DNA of 64,000 nt. Origin: Taenia hydatigena (lineage: Eukaryota > Platyhelminthes > Cestoda > Cyclophyllidea > Taeniidae). The notes below the pieces were generated by a model. The model was not told the origin of the DNA and searched no databases. It was given only the letters and a program-made list of their open reading frames with translations. Positions 32,563 through 46,390 of this stretch are shown in pieces. Each line of letters starts with the position of its first letter. Position 1 is the first letter of the stretch. The stretch is from assembly GCA_036345935.2 (NCBI GenBank), contig JADWOT020000009.1, positions 14,492,148 through 14,556,147 of the forward strand. Reading direction: 5' to 3'. The position numbers were made by a program, and so were the translations under genes.

Positions 32563-35500
32563 CTACAACGAGTAAAGTAACGCATGGCAAATTCATTCCA
32601 AAGTCGTCCTTTCAACTCGATGCATTCTCTTTCTACCACATAAGTTAACCTACAAATTGGCACCAACTCAACTGCTATGACTTGCGATCCCCACGGCTTA
32701 GGCGGATTCGCACCTTCGGAAGATGAAATGAATTTCATTTAGGCTTATAATGTCGAGAAATCCAACGTATTACTGCTATGATGGGACCCTAATCATAAGG
32801 GATAATCCATTGGCGCATACATTAGCATATCAAAACCGAATTCGCCATACAAAATCCGATTCACACGTGCAGTCATTAACTAGCTCCCTCTCCTGTGATG
32901 GCTAGACTTGGCGAAGAATGCGCGCTGACACAAATGAAACTTAAGCAAAGGACTTAGAAGCACAATATGACTTACGTAACTTTTGTGAGTTTGGGAGGGT
33001 CTGAAATTTGCAGACCGTTAGACTCTGCTTGGACAAGTTTGTATGTTTAAAAGGCGCTGTAAATTAAATGGAGACTTAGGCAAATAATATTAAAGCATTC
33101 TCATGCAACACATCAGCTTCCACACATCATTGTAATAGTGAGCATGGCAACCGGTTTGAAATTCAGTGCGGATTCATGGTAAAATTTAACATGGCCCACT
33201 TCAAGGACTACGACATGCATCAAACTTCTAAAAGTAAATTCAATGGCTGCATAATCGCAGGTTGCAATCTCTTTCACTCTTGTCTTGTCTAATGCAGCCA
33301 GTATAGGTTATGATGAAACTTGCACATGGCAGGTCTTACCTCTTAATCCCCTGGTGTCTTTTATGCTTTTTTGCTTTCTCATCGTTGCTAAGCCTTTCCT
33401 CCACGAGCGAGTGAGGTGACTCCAGCTTCACCTCCACGCAAATCATCATTCCACCTTAACGACGTTCTTTGAAGTCTAACTAGCCTTTAGTTATGAGCTG
33501 GTGTCTCTGTGTGTTAGCAGGTAACTTCAAAGCAGGGACACATTCGCCTAGATTATTGAGGATGTGCGGAACCAGCAAACATCTGCACAGCACAAAAGGA
33601 CCCTTTGCTGATTTACAAGCAATGTGCTGAAGGAGTGCCAATAGAACACTCTTGGTTGGTAAATGACATGGACACGCGAAGGGTGCAAAATCCCATGCAG
33701 CATGCACAACGTTGACTTGTACCTGCACCATGCTGCACACAGTAAGTTCTACTGTAGAATTGAATAAAAGGGAGAGCGCTGAAAAAATTACAGAAATGTA
33801 ATACCGCTATTTGAAATGGCTGCAATTGGGCATGATGTCACTTCGCCCATGGCAAAGTGGGTATGCGTGGTGATTTTGCCCAGTAATTGTCCATGTGAAT
33901 AAAAATTATTTAGTTAAATTGGTGCTCCTATCTTATTCGATGTGTACTTGAATTTTATATTAGGTGTCCTTGCCACATGTACACTATTCCCCTTTTATTG
34001 TGGCAGTTATGTTCCACTTAGTTCTCCAATTAAACAAAGTGCTAGGTATCATTTTCGGCATATCGTACTCAGCTCAACTGAAAACTCAGCAATTAGATTT
34101 GCCTTCAGTGCAACAATACCTCTTTCTCCAACACTGCCAAACCTCGTGATATACGGCTCTGATTCCATTCACTCCAGTCAGTTGGGCTGGATTACTTTCG
34201 CTTTTCTTAACTAATTGGCTCACAATTTTACGCTGTGCTTGCACTGACCACTGCTTCCAGTAGTGGCGTTATACATTTATTCTCAAATCTTGTATCCTAA
34301 AGTTCCAAATCCTGTCTCCTTTCGCTAGTTTTTGCGTGGCATCATGAAGTTCGTAATGAAAGGTGGTTTTCTGAAGTGTCTTCTGGCTTTCCCGGTGAAG
34401 CTTCCAGCCTCGAGGTCAACGAAGTCTTATTTGAGGGTAAATTTGAGTTAGAAAATGTTCTCATCTTCGAAAGGTTCATGGTCTACTTTGCTTATCGCAT
34501 AGCAATTTGAATGAGTAGGACTAGATATCACAACTTTATTTCCAGTGCGATATTCGGACACGTCCTGTTGTAAAGTTATGCAACAGAAGAGCGTGAATAG
34601 CAGTTGTCAAAGGTTACCTAGAAAAGCTGGAAGGCTGGAAATAAAACGAAGAAGGCTGTTTTCGGTGTGGCATTTCAGTGCACTCGATTAATGGTAAAGT
34701 GACATACCTTAAACTGGGGAAAATACGACGAAAGGGGGTGTTAACGTAACGCGTTTAAGCTGGTCAACTGGTCTCAGAGATCCCGGTGCAGAACGTGTTA
34801 TAAGGCGAAACTATCCATCTCTTCTGTTTTCTGACAGGTTTTTCTGCTCATGGGTGTTAAAATTATCTGCAATCAGAGTGATTTTGTAACCGTCTCTGCT
34901 CATCATGTTGAGAAATGGAATTACATAGATCGTGTATCCGTTGACGGTTCAAAATTGTTTGCGGGTTTGAGGCGGGCTATTATGAAAGCGATGCGCTGAT
35001 TTTTTGATTTGGATTTTAATTTGATAATTCAGTGCAAAAAGAGTAGACAGAGAGGTCTGTTGCCTTCGGCAGTTGGCTAAAGGCACACGTTTTCCTTAAT
35101 CTGCGTCTAGAGCCTTTTTCTCACTCTACGCAGTTGCAATTCATTTAAGTAGCATGAACTGAAGTATGCATACCGCCCTTTTGTAGACTCTCCTGAAATT
35201 GCACAAATGCAGCGAAGGTTCCTTCGGATGCTTGAAAATGAAGCTAATATTGCTTGCATTCACACATTTATTTGGCGATTTGAGAGTGAGGTATGCTTCC
35301 TTCTCCAATGATCTATTTGCCTAAAACTCACCCATGGACCTGTTTCCTTTTCGAGTAAGGTGATTCTACTCATGACACATCAAAATTGTTCCCTCCTTCG
35401 ATGCTCTCTGATGTTTAGAGGCATGCAACTGTCATCTGCTGCCTTTGCGCAAGCATTGCTTTGAACTGAAATATGAGTTATGACTCCACAATATTTGGAT

Positions 35501-37439
35501 GTAGATTTCATCCGACTGCCACATAGAATGCATGAACTTCGGGTAAATCAAGGTCATTTATGTGAGTGTTTCCAGAACCACGGAGAGATAAGCTTTGAAA
35601 CGCGAAAGAGGCGATTAAGTTAAACCGGAATTCTTACACATACCAATTAGGGATCATGTCGTGGCGACGATACGCGCGCAACCAAGTGAGGAATTTGTCC
35701 AGTTTTTAGCAGCCAAGACGTAGTTTCTTGTCAAATCTGACGGAAAATTTAAATCACCGGGTGCCTCCCCGTACCAATAGAAGACTTTAGGACCGGCATA
35801 TTACGGTGATGGAACATTCAGCCACTCGGTAGTTAGATGTTTGGAGAGTATTAACTGTTCAAATCCTGTCGGTTGCAAATCCGGGTGTGCTTACGTTGGC
35901 AACCAACATGCAGCACAGCTGTTCTTGTAAACTTTGTACGTTGTACGATAGGCGAGTCCTTCTCCAATGCCCCCGAACTCGGCAAAATTGTTCACGGAGG
36001 CGTGTACATGCGAATTTGCGGTGTTAGCTCGTGCTTGGTACCAGGATGGGCAGCGTGGCAAATTGTTCTGTTCCGAGAATGGTTGTAGGATATTCGTTAA
36101 ATGGTGGGGTACTTTTACGTACCAATAGCGCAAGGGCTACACCTGGCAAACAAAGAAACGCGTATGCAAATTTAAAGGGCCCAGTCTAATTTAATTATCT
36201 TCACAACTAAGTCAAGCATCTTCTCTACGCCGGTTGGACTCTTGTGTCATCTTTAAATAGATCCAAGGTGAGTTGCTAGGCCACCCAAAGTTGCTAAGTC
36301 ATTGGTTCAGTAGACCTGAGAATTTTGCAAGTGGCAATTGTACGTGGCACGTTGAGCTTTGTGTAAGCTCCATGACATTTGTATTCTCTCATTTCTTTGA
36401 CCCTCTGAGTCGCCTCACCTGAGAGTTTCTCTCACACAGACGTTTAGAAGGCGAATTGAGGCTTCCTCAACCACGTCCGACTAATATTTTGGCGCTAGAA
36501 ATATTGAAATTCCTGTTGATTGAACATGATAATTGCTTCGGCTTCTGTTTGGTGAAGTGCGAACCAACGTTGGAGTCGTACAAGGCAAAGTTATCAAAGA
36601 GCTGCATTCACACGCGACTTAGCGCTTTTGCTAAAAGTAGAGACAACATATTTTGGGGCAAACAGGCATGCAAACAGCCGAAATAATGCCAAAGAGCATT
36701 GTGTTTAAATGGCAGCCCGGTTGGTATGCGCCTATTAATAAGCACTGTTAACACTGCTACGACTGGTCTGGTTTGTTAATAGTGCCCACGTCACAATAGC
36801 AATGTTTGCGAAATTCAAACAGTCCGAACCACGCTAGTAAGCAAACAATGAAATCAAGTCTCTGTAAATTGGTTTGTTACGGCATTTGCATACATGTTGC
36901 TCTGTTTAAGGGGCCAATATTTGAGCTTAACGAGGCATCAAAATCGACCGAAATAGATTGGACATATAAGGCTAACTTAAGTTATTGCATCGCTTTGCAT
37001 GAATCGGTCCGTATTCCTTGTTTCTCTGTGCATGCGACTACAACCAAATCACTCTTACAAAAACTCGTTTGTTGCGAGAATGCGTGAATTGACAAAAGCC
37101 TTCCGATGAAGTGGTGCTCATTAGTCTCAGTAAGTAGGACTAGGGAATCGGAACGAAATCGAACTAACGCAAAAGAACTAGCCGCCAACTCTACAAAAAG
37201 AATCAAGTGAAGGATAATCGGATACTTAATCAGCCGAATAAAGCGCAACGGAAAATAGGGGAGCAAGTCCATAAAATCTTTCAAATTTTCTTGATTCTTC
37301 TGCAAAGTAGTTGAATGCCTAATAACGCCATCATAAAAAGTTGCGATTTGGTTTGAAACGGTTTTAATCTGCAAATCACGAATCTGCTTCCACATGAAAC
37401 AATGATGCGCCAGAACGCTATAAGATGCTGCAAGCATTA
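32563..37439. other. no supported gene
   Basis: Short open frames only, on both strands. The longest, on the minus strand at 36982-37437 (151 codons, one hydrophobic helix), has no splice or homology support and abuts the tandem array, so it may be derived from its degenerate units. Confidence 0.4.
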
Positions 37440-38768
37440 TTAAGAACGCACACTAATATATTGCGAAATCATATTCACCAAGCAAACGTTTCTCATCGTG
37501 AACCTCTACGCTAGCCATCTCATAGCATACCACCACTCAGTTCTTGTGCCCAATTCAACAATACAGTCAAATGGCAAAACCAGACTTATCAGGTAATTAT
37601 TTTCTCGTCTAGATGTATTGCAGAAAATAACTGCATCAAAGAAATTTTCTTCGCACGTGAACCCATGAGCCATATTCAAATGCAATGAACAAAAATAATC
37701 CACGCCCACATTCGTATGGTCAAAACAAATTAGCTGGGCAAAATTTATGCACCAGTTCGAAAGCACTAACTGAAATTCATCCACATGTGCAGCCAAATGA
37801 CGAAATCGAATTAACTAGACCTAAGGCAAACGCACGTTCGGATATGCGACGAAAACATTTTACGAAGCGTTACTCCACTACGCACACAGCCGTATAAAAA
37901 ATCAGGCTTGCTTTACGAAACTCATCCGCATGTTCAGCCATATGGCAAAAAAGACAATTCTGCTCAACAAAATTTATTAACTCGTGCATGTGCACATCAA
38001 AATTAAATTCATTGATCAAGTTTGATCTGCATGCACATGTAGTCCGCATTAACAAGTTCGCTATGGGGAAATGATCCTCACGTGCAGTCACACTGCTAAA
38101 CCAATCGTGCTTAGCAAAATTCATTTGCAAGTATAGCCAATCAGCACAAGCAATGTTATCGGACAGGAATCACCCATGTGTAGGATCGTATTTGAAATGG
38201 CTCAGCCAAACGAAATTCATTCAAATGTACAGGCATGGACAAAATAAATGTTGAAGACGAAACTTAAAGTCTGTGCTGTCCTACAGTAAGACCAAATTTA
38301 CCGGGCGAAGTGAATTCACATATGCTTATGCATTCGAAAATCAAACTCAGCAATGGGAATTCGTGTCTACGTAGGCTAACATTACGAAATGCATCCCACT
38401 AGCCAATATTTGTCCACTTGTACAAGCACATGGCAAAATTTGGAGAAAATAAATTCTGTAACATACGCTAGCATATAATGAGGTCCAAATCAGTGGAGAT
38501 AATGCTTCTACGCACGCCCATATAGCAAAACCAAATTCATCAAGCGAATTTCATCTACATGTAAAGTGATTGGCAATTGCAAATTGCACTGGAAGTAATT
38601 TACTCTTGCCCACATTCATGCGGTAATTTGATTTAAATAAATGATTCTTTAGTATCATGTGCATCACCCTGCGAAATGTTTCACCAGTTGGGACACTTCC
38701 TCACCTAGGCTCATATGGCATGAGCAAATTTCTTTGATGCTTTGCCTATACACGTCTGACCATATGGC

Positions 38769-39453
38769 AGAATCAGCCTTGACTAAATAATTTATCCACA
38801 AGTGCAGTCACATTGTGAGTCCAATTTTGTCAAAAAAGTAACTCGAACGCAATTGCATGTAGCAAACTCATTTCACTGAGCAAAGGATTATCCACACCTA
38901 CATTCGTATGGCAGATGAATTTGCTAAACGGAATTCGCCTACTTGATTATTCACATGGCCAAAGTTACATCGACAATCATGTGGCAAAATAGATAAATGC
39001 AGCCAAATTTAAAATTAATTTAAGAAAACAAGCTAATTTATAAGTACGCCCACAGGAGAAATAACTTTTATGTAATGGGTTCATTCGCACGTATAACAAA
39101 CAACCTTAAACGAATATCATGGCTACGTGCAGTGTTATTGCAAATCTATTGTCTCTACCCAGAATTCCCACGCGTACGTTTACATGCGGATGAAGTCTGT
39201 TTCACTGAACCAATAGGCAATTTTAAATAAATACAATTCTTCAGCATGCATGGTCGAATAACTAAATACGTATTTCGGTAAACGATGCCCAGCTTACATT
39301 TACAATCCTGTGGCAATATATATGATCATGCGTGCATTTGCTTGGGCAACTCAAAGTCATCCAGCAAAATTCATCCACGTGCTGTGTCGCATAGCAAAAG
39401 TGAAGTCATTCAGCAACCAATATCAAATGCTCACTTACACAGCAAAAGTAATN
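38769..39453 (+). repeat. 685-bp direct duplication, copy 1
   Basis: Bases from AGAATCAGCCTTGACTAAAT to AGCAAAAGTAAT are repeated immediately at 39454-40134 with only scattered substitutions and a few indels. The block spans about 14 units of the 48-bp array, so it is a higher-order repeat inside an older array. It ends in the N at 39453. Confidence 0.9.
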
Positions 39454-40134
39454 AGAATCAACCCTGACTAAACAATTTATCCACAAATGCAGTCATTGTG
39501 AGTCCAATTTTGTCAAAAAAGTAACTCGAACGCAATCACATGTAGCAAACTCGTTTTACTGAGCAAAAGATTGCCCGCACCTAAATTCATATGGCAGATG
39601 AATTTGCTAAACGGAATTCGCTTACTTGATTATTCACATGGCCAAAGTTACATCGGCAGCCATGTGGCAAAATAGATAAATGCAGCCAAACTTAAAATTA
39701 ATTTAAGAAAACAAACTAATTTATGAGTACGCCTACAGAAGGAATAACTTTTATGTAATGGGTTCATTCGCACGTATAACAAACAACCTTAAACGAATAT
39801 CATGGCCACGTGCAGTGTTATTGCAAATCTATTGTCTCTACCCTGAATTCCCACGCGTACGTTTACATGCGGATGTAGTCTGTTTCACTGAACCAATAGG
39901 CAAGTTTAAATAAATACAATTCTTCAGCATGCATGGTCGAATAACTAAATATACATTTCGGTAAACGATGCCCAGCTACATTCACAGTCCTGTGGCAATA
40001 TATATGATCATGCGTACATTTGCTTGGGCAACTCAAAGTCATCAAGCAAAATTCATCCGCGTGCTGTGTCGCATAGCAAAAGTGAAATCATTCAGCAACC
40101 AATATCAAATGCTCACTTACACAGCAAAAGTAAT
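39454..40134 (+). repeat. 685-bp direct duplication, copy 2
   Basis: Second copy, 681 bases, starting AGAATCAACCCTGACTAAAC and ending AGCAAAAGTAAT. The two copies are far more alike than neighbouring 48-bp units are, so this duplication is recent, or it is two alleles placed in series during assembly. Confidence 0.9.
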
Positions 40135-40480
40135 TAATGCTGGCGTATTTTATTTGTGTCTTTAGATACAAAACAGTTTACTAATAGAATGAGTTGAGAA
40201 CTACCTTAATGCGTTGGAATTGATTTCACAAAGAGAAAAGTTACCGTGCCTACACTCCTCCAGCAAATATATTTACAATTAACTAGGATTAATCCCACGT
40301 ACTTTTGAATTCAAAGGTATTCTGCTCAATGGAGTTATTAGCGGGTACACTCATGTGGCACAACCATTTTCACGAAATGAACTTCATCTGCGCTAGCATT
40401 TGCGGAACACAACCTATTTGCCCGTATCCAATTCGATGTTTGGTTAGCAGAAGCATTTTACTAAGCAAACTACACTGCCA

Positions 40481-43400
40481 CATTAGTGTATATTGTGCTG
40501 CTCTTTGATTATTTCCCGAACCCACCATTCGACATCATTACAACTTTGTCAGCAATTGTCAAAATTGCCTTTACATCTACTCATTGCTACCAGTAGAAGG
40601 TCGAATCCACTAGAGATAAGACTCTCCTCACAGACTATTTACGAATCACTCGCATTAATGCAACCCAAAATTCGGCCCATTCCTGACACTACTTTGATTA
40701 TGCACAGCTAGTTAGTTGACGCACTGAAATGATACTGGTCGGAGAGGCTCAGGATGGTGGGTTCATAATGATTGTCCATAGTTTACTAAAACATCATACG
40801 AGTAACTAATGTGGCTGACCTCGGTCTTTGAGATTGTGCCAAATGGGCCGTTCAATCAGAAGTAACAGGGATGATCACTTCAGCAGCGTAAACTGGCCGC
40901 AACTCTCATGTTTAAAGATGCGCAAATAATTCGCATCCAACATTCCACGCCAACTGCAACGCGTATTTTACGTTGGTGTTGTTATTAGACTGAGGCGATG
41001 CTTTTTGGGATCCCAAAGTCGACCTCCCTTGATTCGCTCATTTTATATGGACAATGCAGATTTTAATTAATCGCTGATAGCCGTGAAGTATGTGGAGTAG
41101 GAAGTAAGGCGGATTTAAACACAATCCGTCCCGCATGGTAGTTACCCAAAGGCTGCCATGAAGTGTTTATCGGGAATTATAACGCCAATATTGAATGAGC
41201 ACTAGTGTTCATCGGTCAAGATGCACCTTGAAGAGACTGCATGAGCATTAAGGCTGCGTCAAATCAACATGGTGCCGTTTTTAAATCAAATGGTTTAGCG
41301 TCGTAAGAGTCCCTGGTGGCGTCGATGGGGGCCAAGGCATCATACCTACAAGTCATCCTAATGCAACGGTCTTGAGGATAAATTTAGGGGAGAATAAACA
41401 GTGACATTATTTTATGGATAGGACCAGCAAACCTGAGTAAGAACACCATTAGATATTTATGGTATGGTTCCACGAGTCTGTGCGGAGTTCAGCGGAAGTG
41501 CGCATTGTAGAGAAAGTAGTGCAATTGATGATTTGTTGAAGGTAGTTACACGAATATCTTTTCCCAATTATTTTATTATGCCGCATTTTCCCGTTAGGAT
41601 GGGAAAGTGACTGGCTAAAAGAATTACGACATGGTACTTATGAATTGAAATGAACATGAGATTTCTTTGTTTTTTGCATTGCATTCATGGTTATGCTCCC
41701 ATTTTTGCTCAGGTCTTGTTTATTAATCCTGTCTCCAGTGGTCTTAATTCATTATCCCACATACCCACACTTATGTGCAGTTTATGAACTCACCTTGTTC
41801 GGCATAAAGCCGCACCTTATGATCGTTCCATATTGCGAGCGCAACATAAGCTAGCAATTTCGGTTATCAACTTGTTTGAATTCATCTCGTGCGGCAAATT
41901 ACAACAAAACCTGTATTTCCTCACACATTAGGTGCATGTAGATTCCTGTGCCAGCGGAAGTGAAGACAATAAAAATGAAGATAACTGCAGACATGATGGT
42001 CAAAAATGCTGTAACTCGCCGAATCATAATCATTAAGCCGGCATTACCATTTGTTTAGCACATGATGTGGGGCACGTCTTAGCCATGCCGATGAAAAACT
42101 CCGCCCAGTAGCAGCGAATAAGCTAAGATTTTTTATTTTAACGAAATTTAAAGGCAATGGAAATTCCCTGCTGACTGCATTTGAACTGCTGTTCTTAGGT
42201 GGAAATATCATCAAGGCATGCATCACATTTCGAATATGATTCTGCAGGGCAATGAGGACGAGAACGAAGCTGCAGACATTTTGCAATCAGAACAAACAAG
42301 ATGCGCATCGCAATCTGTCACTCATCTTTAATCATATATTTATTGTATTAACCTAACTTGACGTACAAAATACTCACTCTAGGCTCTAACACTAATTGGG
42401 CGGCTAAGACGCATTCAGGAATGAACTCAGAATCACAGCCGAACCCGACACACACTCAAGTGTCCACCATCCACTGGTCAACAGCTAGATAAAAATACAC
42501 GCTTTTCGACTAGACCACTCGACCTGCTTAGCAAATCAGCGACTTGAGTATTTGGCCAAGAGACTACTAGAAATATCGCCACTAACTCACATAGGACGCC
42601 AGTGTAGTTGCACTTTCTTCTCTGGCAATCTGGCAAAAGATGATGACTGCTTTCATTTCTCCAAAAGGCTTTGTGCTGGATTGCCAATTATGCTACCTTG
42701 TGAAGGCATATTTATGACCCCACCGACATGATAACCAACTAGCTTCAGCCTGCTGAGCGAGTGTTATCGCATAGTGGAAGAGTAGTCGAGAAATTGTAGG
42801 CTATTGGAGGCAACAGAAGGCGTTTAGGGAGGCACTTGATGAGATTGCTAAATATCAACTGTTGGTGCAGCCAAATGTAGCTTTGAGTACCCGAATTACT
42901 CCAGTGTAAATTAATGGCCAATATAGAGGACAGCGGAATAACATTCAAAAGGCCATGCGTCCTTCTTTTGTTTGCAGCAAAGTTACAACAGCCAACCTCA
43001 AGGAGGATAGATAATTGCAGTTCCAGATACGCATTGAGGTGTCTGCTAAGCGGAACGCCATTTTTATGATGGCTGGAGAGCGGTGTTAGGATGAGGAGGA
43101 GATCCGGCTATGACTAGAAGTGCAGATACCTAGCTATTGGGCTACAAACAAACGTTTTACCGTCACTTCGATGCGGAACTCCACATCCTTAACTGAGTAA
43201 GCTCCCACACGTATTGCGTCTCTAAGACCAAGTGACGGTCTCACGCTCCGGTGTCATTCCCGAAAGACGATGTTTTGATAGAATGAAAGAACCTGCACAC
43301 ACTAGCCTAACGTCCCGAATGACTGTCTGCTTAGCTGCACGTACAACTGAGTCTATAGAGGCTGTAGTGTCACTTCGTGGCATGACTATCGAAGCATGCC

Positions 43401-46390
43401 AATGACCTCTACGGTCCTTCTACTCGGATGCAGGTAGTATGCTCAATACGCGCCTAAGGCACTACCTTTATGCACGCCTTCATAAACATGTCAGAATTGA
43501 GCAGTTGGCAAGTTCTTATTCAAATCAGTGATGAATGTAGAGCTAAAGGCACAAGTCAGCATCGCATCCGATTTAACCGAAGCAGCAACTAAGAAGTTAG
43601 CTGAAGGCAAGAAGTAATGCGCTAACGTGTGAACAGGTTGGTTCGAACTCGTGCGCTATTGGCTAACGCGTTGACGCCTGTAAAGTAGGCAGGTGGTGTG
43701 TGGGCTGTTTACGGGACTTTATAATTCCAAATCTAAGCATGCTTAACCACCTCAAGAAGCAAGTTCTCAGGGACGCATTCAACAGCAGATATCATTCCAC
43801 GCTTTTTAACAGCTAATATAGTCTTCGTTGTCGAAATGACAGCATACCTACAGAAGTGACGGCATGGCTTTATTTTAGGTAACTTTGCAAAACAATTTGA
43901 TCGCATTCTATTTTGTGTATAATTTGATTTGCATTTTATTCAATAAGCGGTGGAGCTGCTAACTACCCGGGTTGATTAAAGAGGCAAAGGGAAAGCTTAA
44001 CCATACTTTCCCATCAAGAAAAATGTAAGTAAGTACTTCTCCCTTTGACGCACTTTGTCTTTAGAAATAGCACGAATTCTGCTCCCAACTTAATTACTAT
44101 TTCCAAAATTATTGTTTCCTCGATACAAGGTCACCTAATGCCACGAGTAGCGTGTAAGTTATAGTTCGGACAGATAGCGTAAGGGAGACTTCGATGAATT
44201 CTCCCACAGGAAAGGTAAATCTCAGCCGCCGCTGCACCCTGGTCTTCTGATAGTGAATAGTTCCTTTGGGTTTTTTCATGCATCACCAAATAAACAATGC
44301 TTTCTAATTGAGACCTCAAAAAAAAGAACTGATATGCTCAACAAACGACTGCAATAGGAAAGCTGATTTGCATTAAAGTGCATCGACATAATCGTCTAAC
44401 AAACACAATAAATTTTCTGATGAGCGTCGAAAAAGCGCAGAACGAAAGAACTTGGTAGTTCTGAAAGCCTGCAGTTGTTCTTGACATGCCTGTGTGAACC
44501 CAATCATTCAGTGGTGAGGTTGGTGTGATACAAGCAAACATGCCTTTACACCCGAGTTACATACTGGAACACTCAGGGGACAATGTTCATAGTTTTATTT
44601 GAGAGCGTATCACCTGCAAAACTCAAACACTGGTGGTGCAAAGATCAGGCAGTTGTGCATCCAAACGTACAGAGGATGACTACACTGACGACGAGATCAA
44701 AAGCTATCACTGCCAGTGTCATAACTGAGGGATGAGCTACTGTTAATTGCTCCATCATCTTCGGCATTCATGCGTTTTACCACATCGTTGCGTTAACTTG
44801 AAACCGCAGCAATACGTGTCATTTAGTGTGTGCAATAGACAGATTGTCCATCCTTTCGATTATTGCAATCAAGGCTGACACGCTGCACCAAATCATTTTT
44901 TTATTTCGACCAAAGTAAGCTTGTTTGCGAATCACTTTATTTACTTAACAGTGAGCTCAAACGAAGAGTTGTTGCAAGGCAAAACAAGCAACGACACTTT
45001 TGGGCAACATTTTAAAATTGTGTATGCGCTCCATCTTTTCGACTTTCAATGTGACTTACATAATTTTGATTTTCCGCGAAAAACTACTTAATTTATTCCA
45101 AGTTTAAGGCTAATAAGATCCACAGAACTCTCATCCATTCACCTGGTTTACTCAAATTGGCTCAAGTCTGCATGATGATTCCCATTTTGCATATGTTTCA
45201 CAGTTCAATTATGTGACTTTTGCAAGTCTAAAGAGCACAGTGTGGAAAAACAAGCTTGCCTGTAAATATTAATGACTATTGTACCAAGCCATCGTTTGAT
45301 CTTATTTCCAGTCTCCTAGCTTAAGTCGGCGAGCCATATTTTTGCTGTGTGCCTGTTATACAGAAAGTGTGATTGGCATCAACTCTTAAAATGAGAAGAC
45401 GAAATTTAGGGGCAGTTGTGTGCTTTGTGACCTGTGAGAATACCTTCGCGAAATTGATCTTGGTCACCATTTGGCACATTGCAGGAAAGCTCTACGAATG
45501 GATCAGTTTAATGTTCGGATGTGCGCAACCTAGGGTGAGGTGATTATCAGTGCGTTCTAAAAGCAGTTACGAAGGCAAAACTTCTAGTGACTTAGACAGG
45601 ACCGGCTCTCTAAACTTCAAGACAACCCCAGCATTGTGCAGTAGAATTCAATTGCTGCACAATAGGCACTAAGACCTCATTCAATGGGTCAGTGCTTTCC
45701 CCAGTGTACGTCGCAGAAGCCAAGTCATTTGGGCATTAATAAGAATGGGCCAAAGTGTCAAGAAGTATATTTGTCATTACAAGCCACTTTACTGTGGTTA
45801 GCATCCTAAGTGTCAAGTGGAGACTCACGAACATCGAACTTGTTTATTGCGAGATTAATGAAGCCTGCAATGGAACAAAGAAGGCATCTGATATGCACAA
45901 ATTCCGAGTTATGGTATTCGGAGCATGTAACTGGGTGCTAGTTCGCACAGACTCACAAGAAAATTGACGACACTTTGGCTGCACAAATCACCGTGGATCC
46001 TCCAGCATTCGCACATACACCTTCCCTATCTACCCGGAAACCTCTTGAAATGGTCCCAACTTCGAAGCAGATCCCTTTGTCCTTGCCTTCGCACGAACCC
46101 TTGAGGGCACTACAGTAATTGCAGGCACACTTTCACCTTCCACCCAACAACCAAAGTTTTTCCATTGTACCTATTAACATCCATATATCAACTGTCTGCC
46201 AGTTGTGTACGATGGAGCAATTGGGACTGTCTTTTCAAGCACACCCATCTTACTCTCTGCAGTCGATTTCATGTCAGGGACAGCGACAATTAACATGGGG
46301 AATCAGTGCTATTCAAAGCTTATTTTGAGTACCTTTAGTTGAGTTTATATGATAGTTCAACGCTTAATGAAACGTGTTGGAAGGACTCAC
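40481..46390. other. no supported gene
   Basis: AT-rich stretch with only short, unsupported open frames. A GGTTCGAA box at about 43.64 kb was examined as a tRNA and rejected. Probably a long intron of the fibronectin-module gene or intergenic DNA. Confidence 0.4.

Larger units (their letters stand above)
37440..40480. repeat. diverged tandem array, unit about 48 bp
   Basis: A recurring box close to TTCATCCACATGTGCAGTCA followed by TATGGCAAAA returns every 45-50 bases. Example starts: 37500, 37548, 37593, 37640, 37687; 38073, 38121, 38168, 38216; 38606, 38651, 38698, 38747, 38791; 40340, 40387. Individual copies differ at many positions, so the array is old. About 60 units would fit. The left edge is gradual and the right edge lies near 40480. 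Non-coding satellite or minisatellite DNA is the simplest reading. Confidence 0.8.

Noticed and set aside
36982..37437. 151-codon minus-strand open frame with a hydrophobic stretch
   Set aside because: No splice site, poly(A) signal or recognisable motif; adjacent to, and probably partly derived from, the degenerate 48-bp array in AT-rich DNA.
37440..40480. CRISPR-like array
   Set aside because: Spacing of 48 bases is regular, but there are no constant repeats with unique spacers; the whole unit is repetitive and diverged, and the DNA is animal.
43580..43670. Possible tRNA: GGTTCGAACTC resembles a B box, with TTAGCTGAAGGC upstream
   Set aside because: The B box lacks the conserved C after the loop, the T stem does not pair, and no anticodon arm or acceptor stem can be formed.
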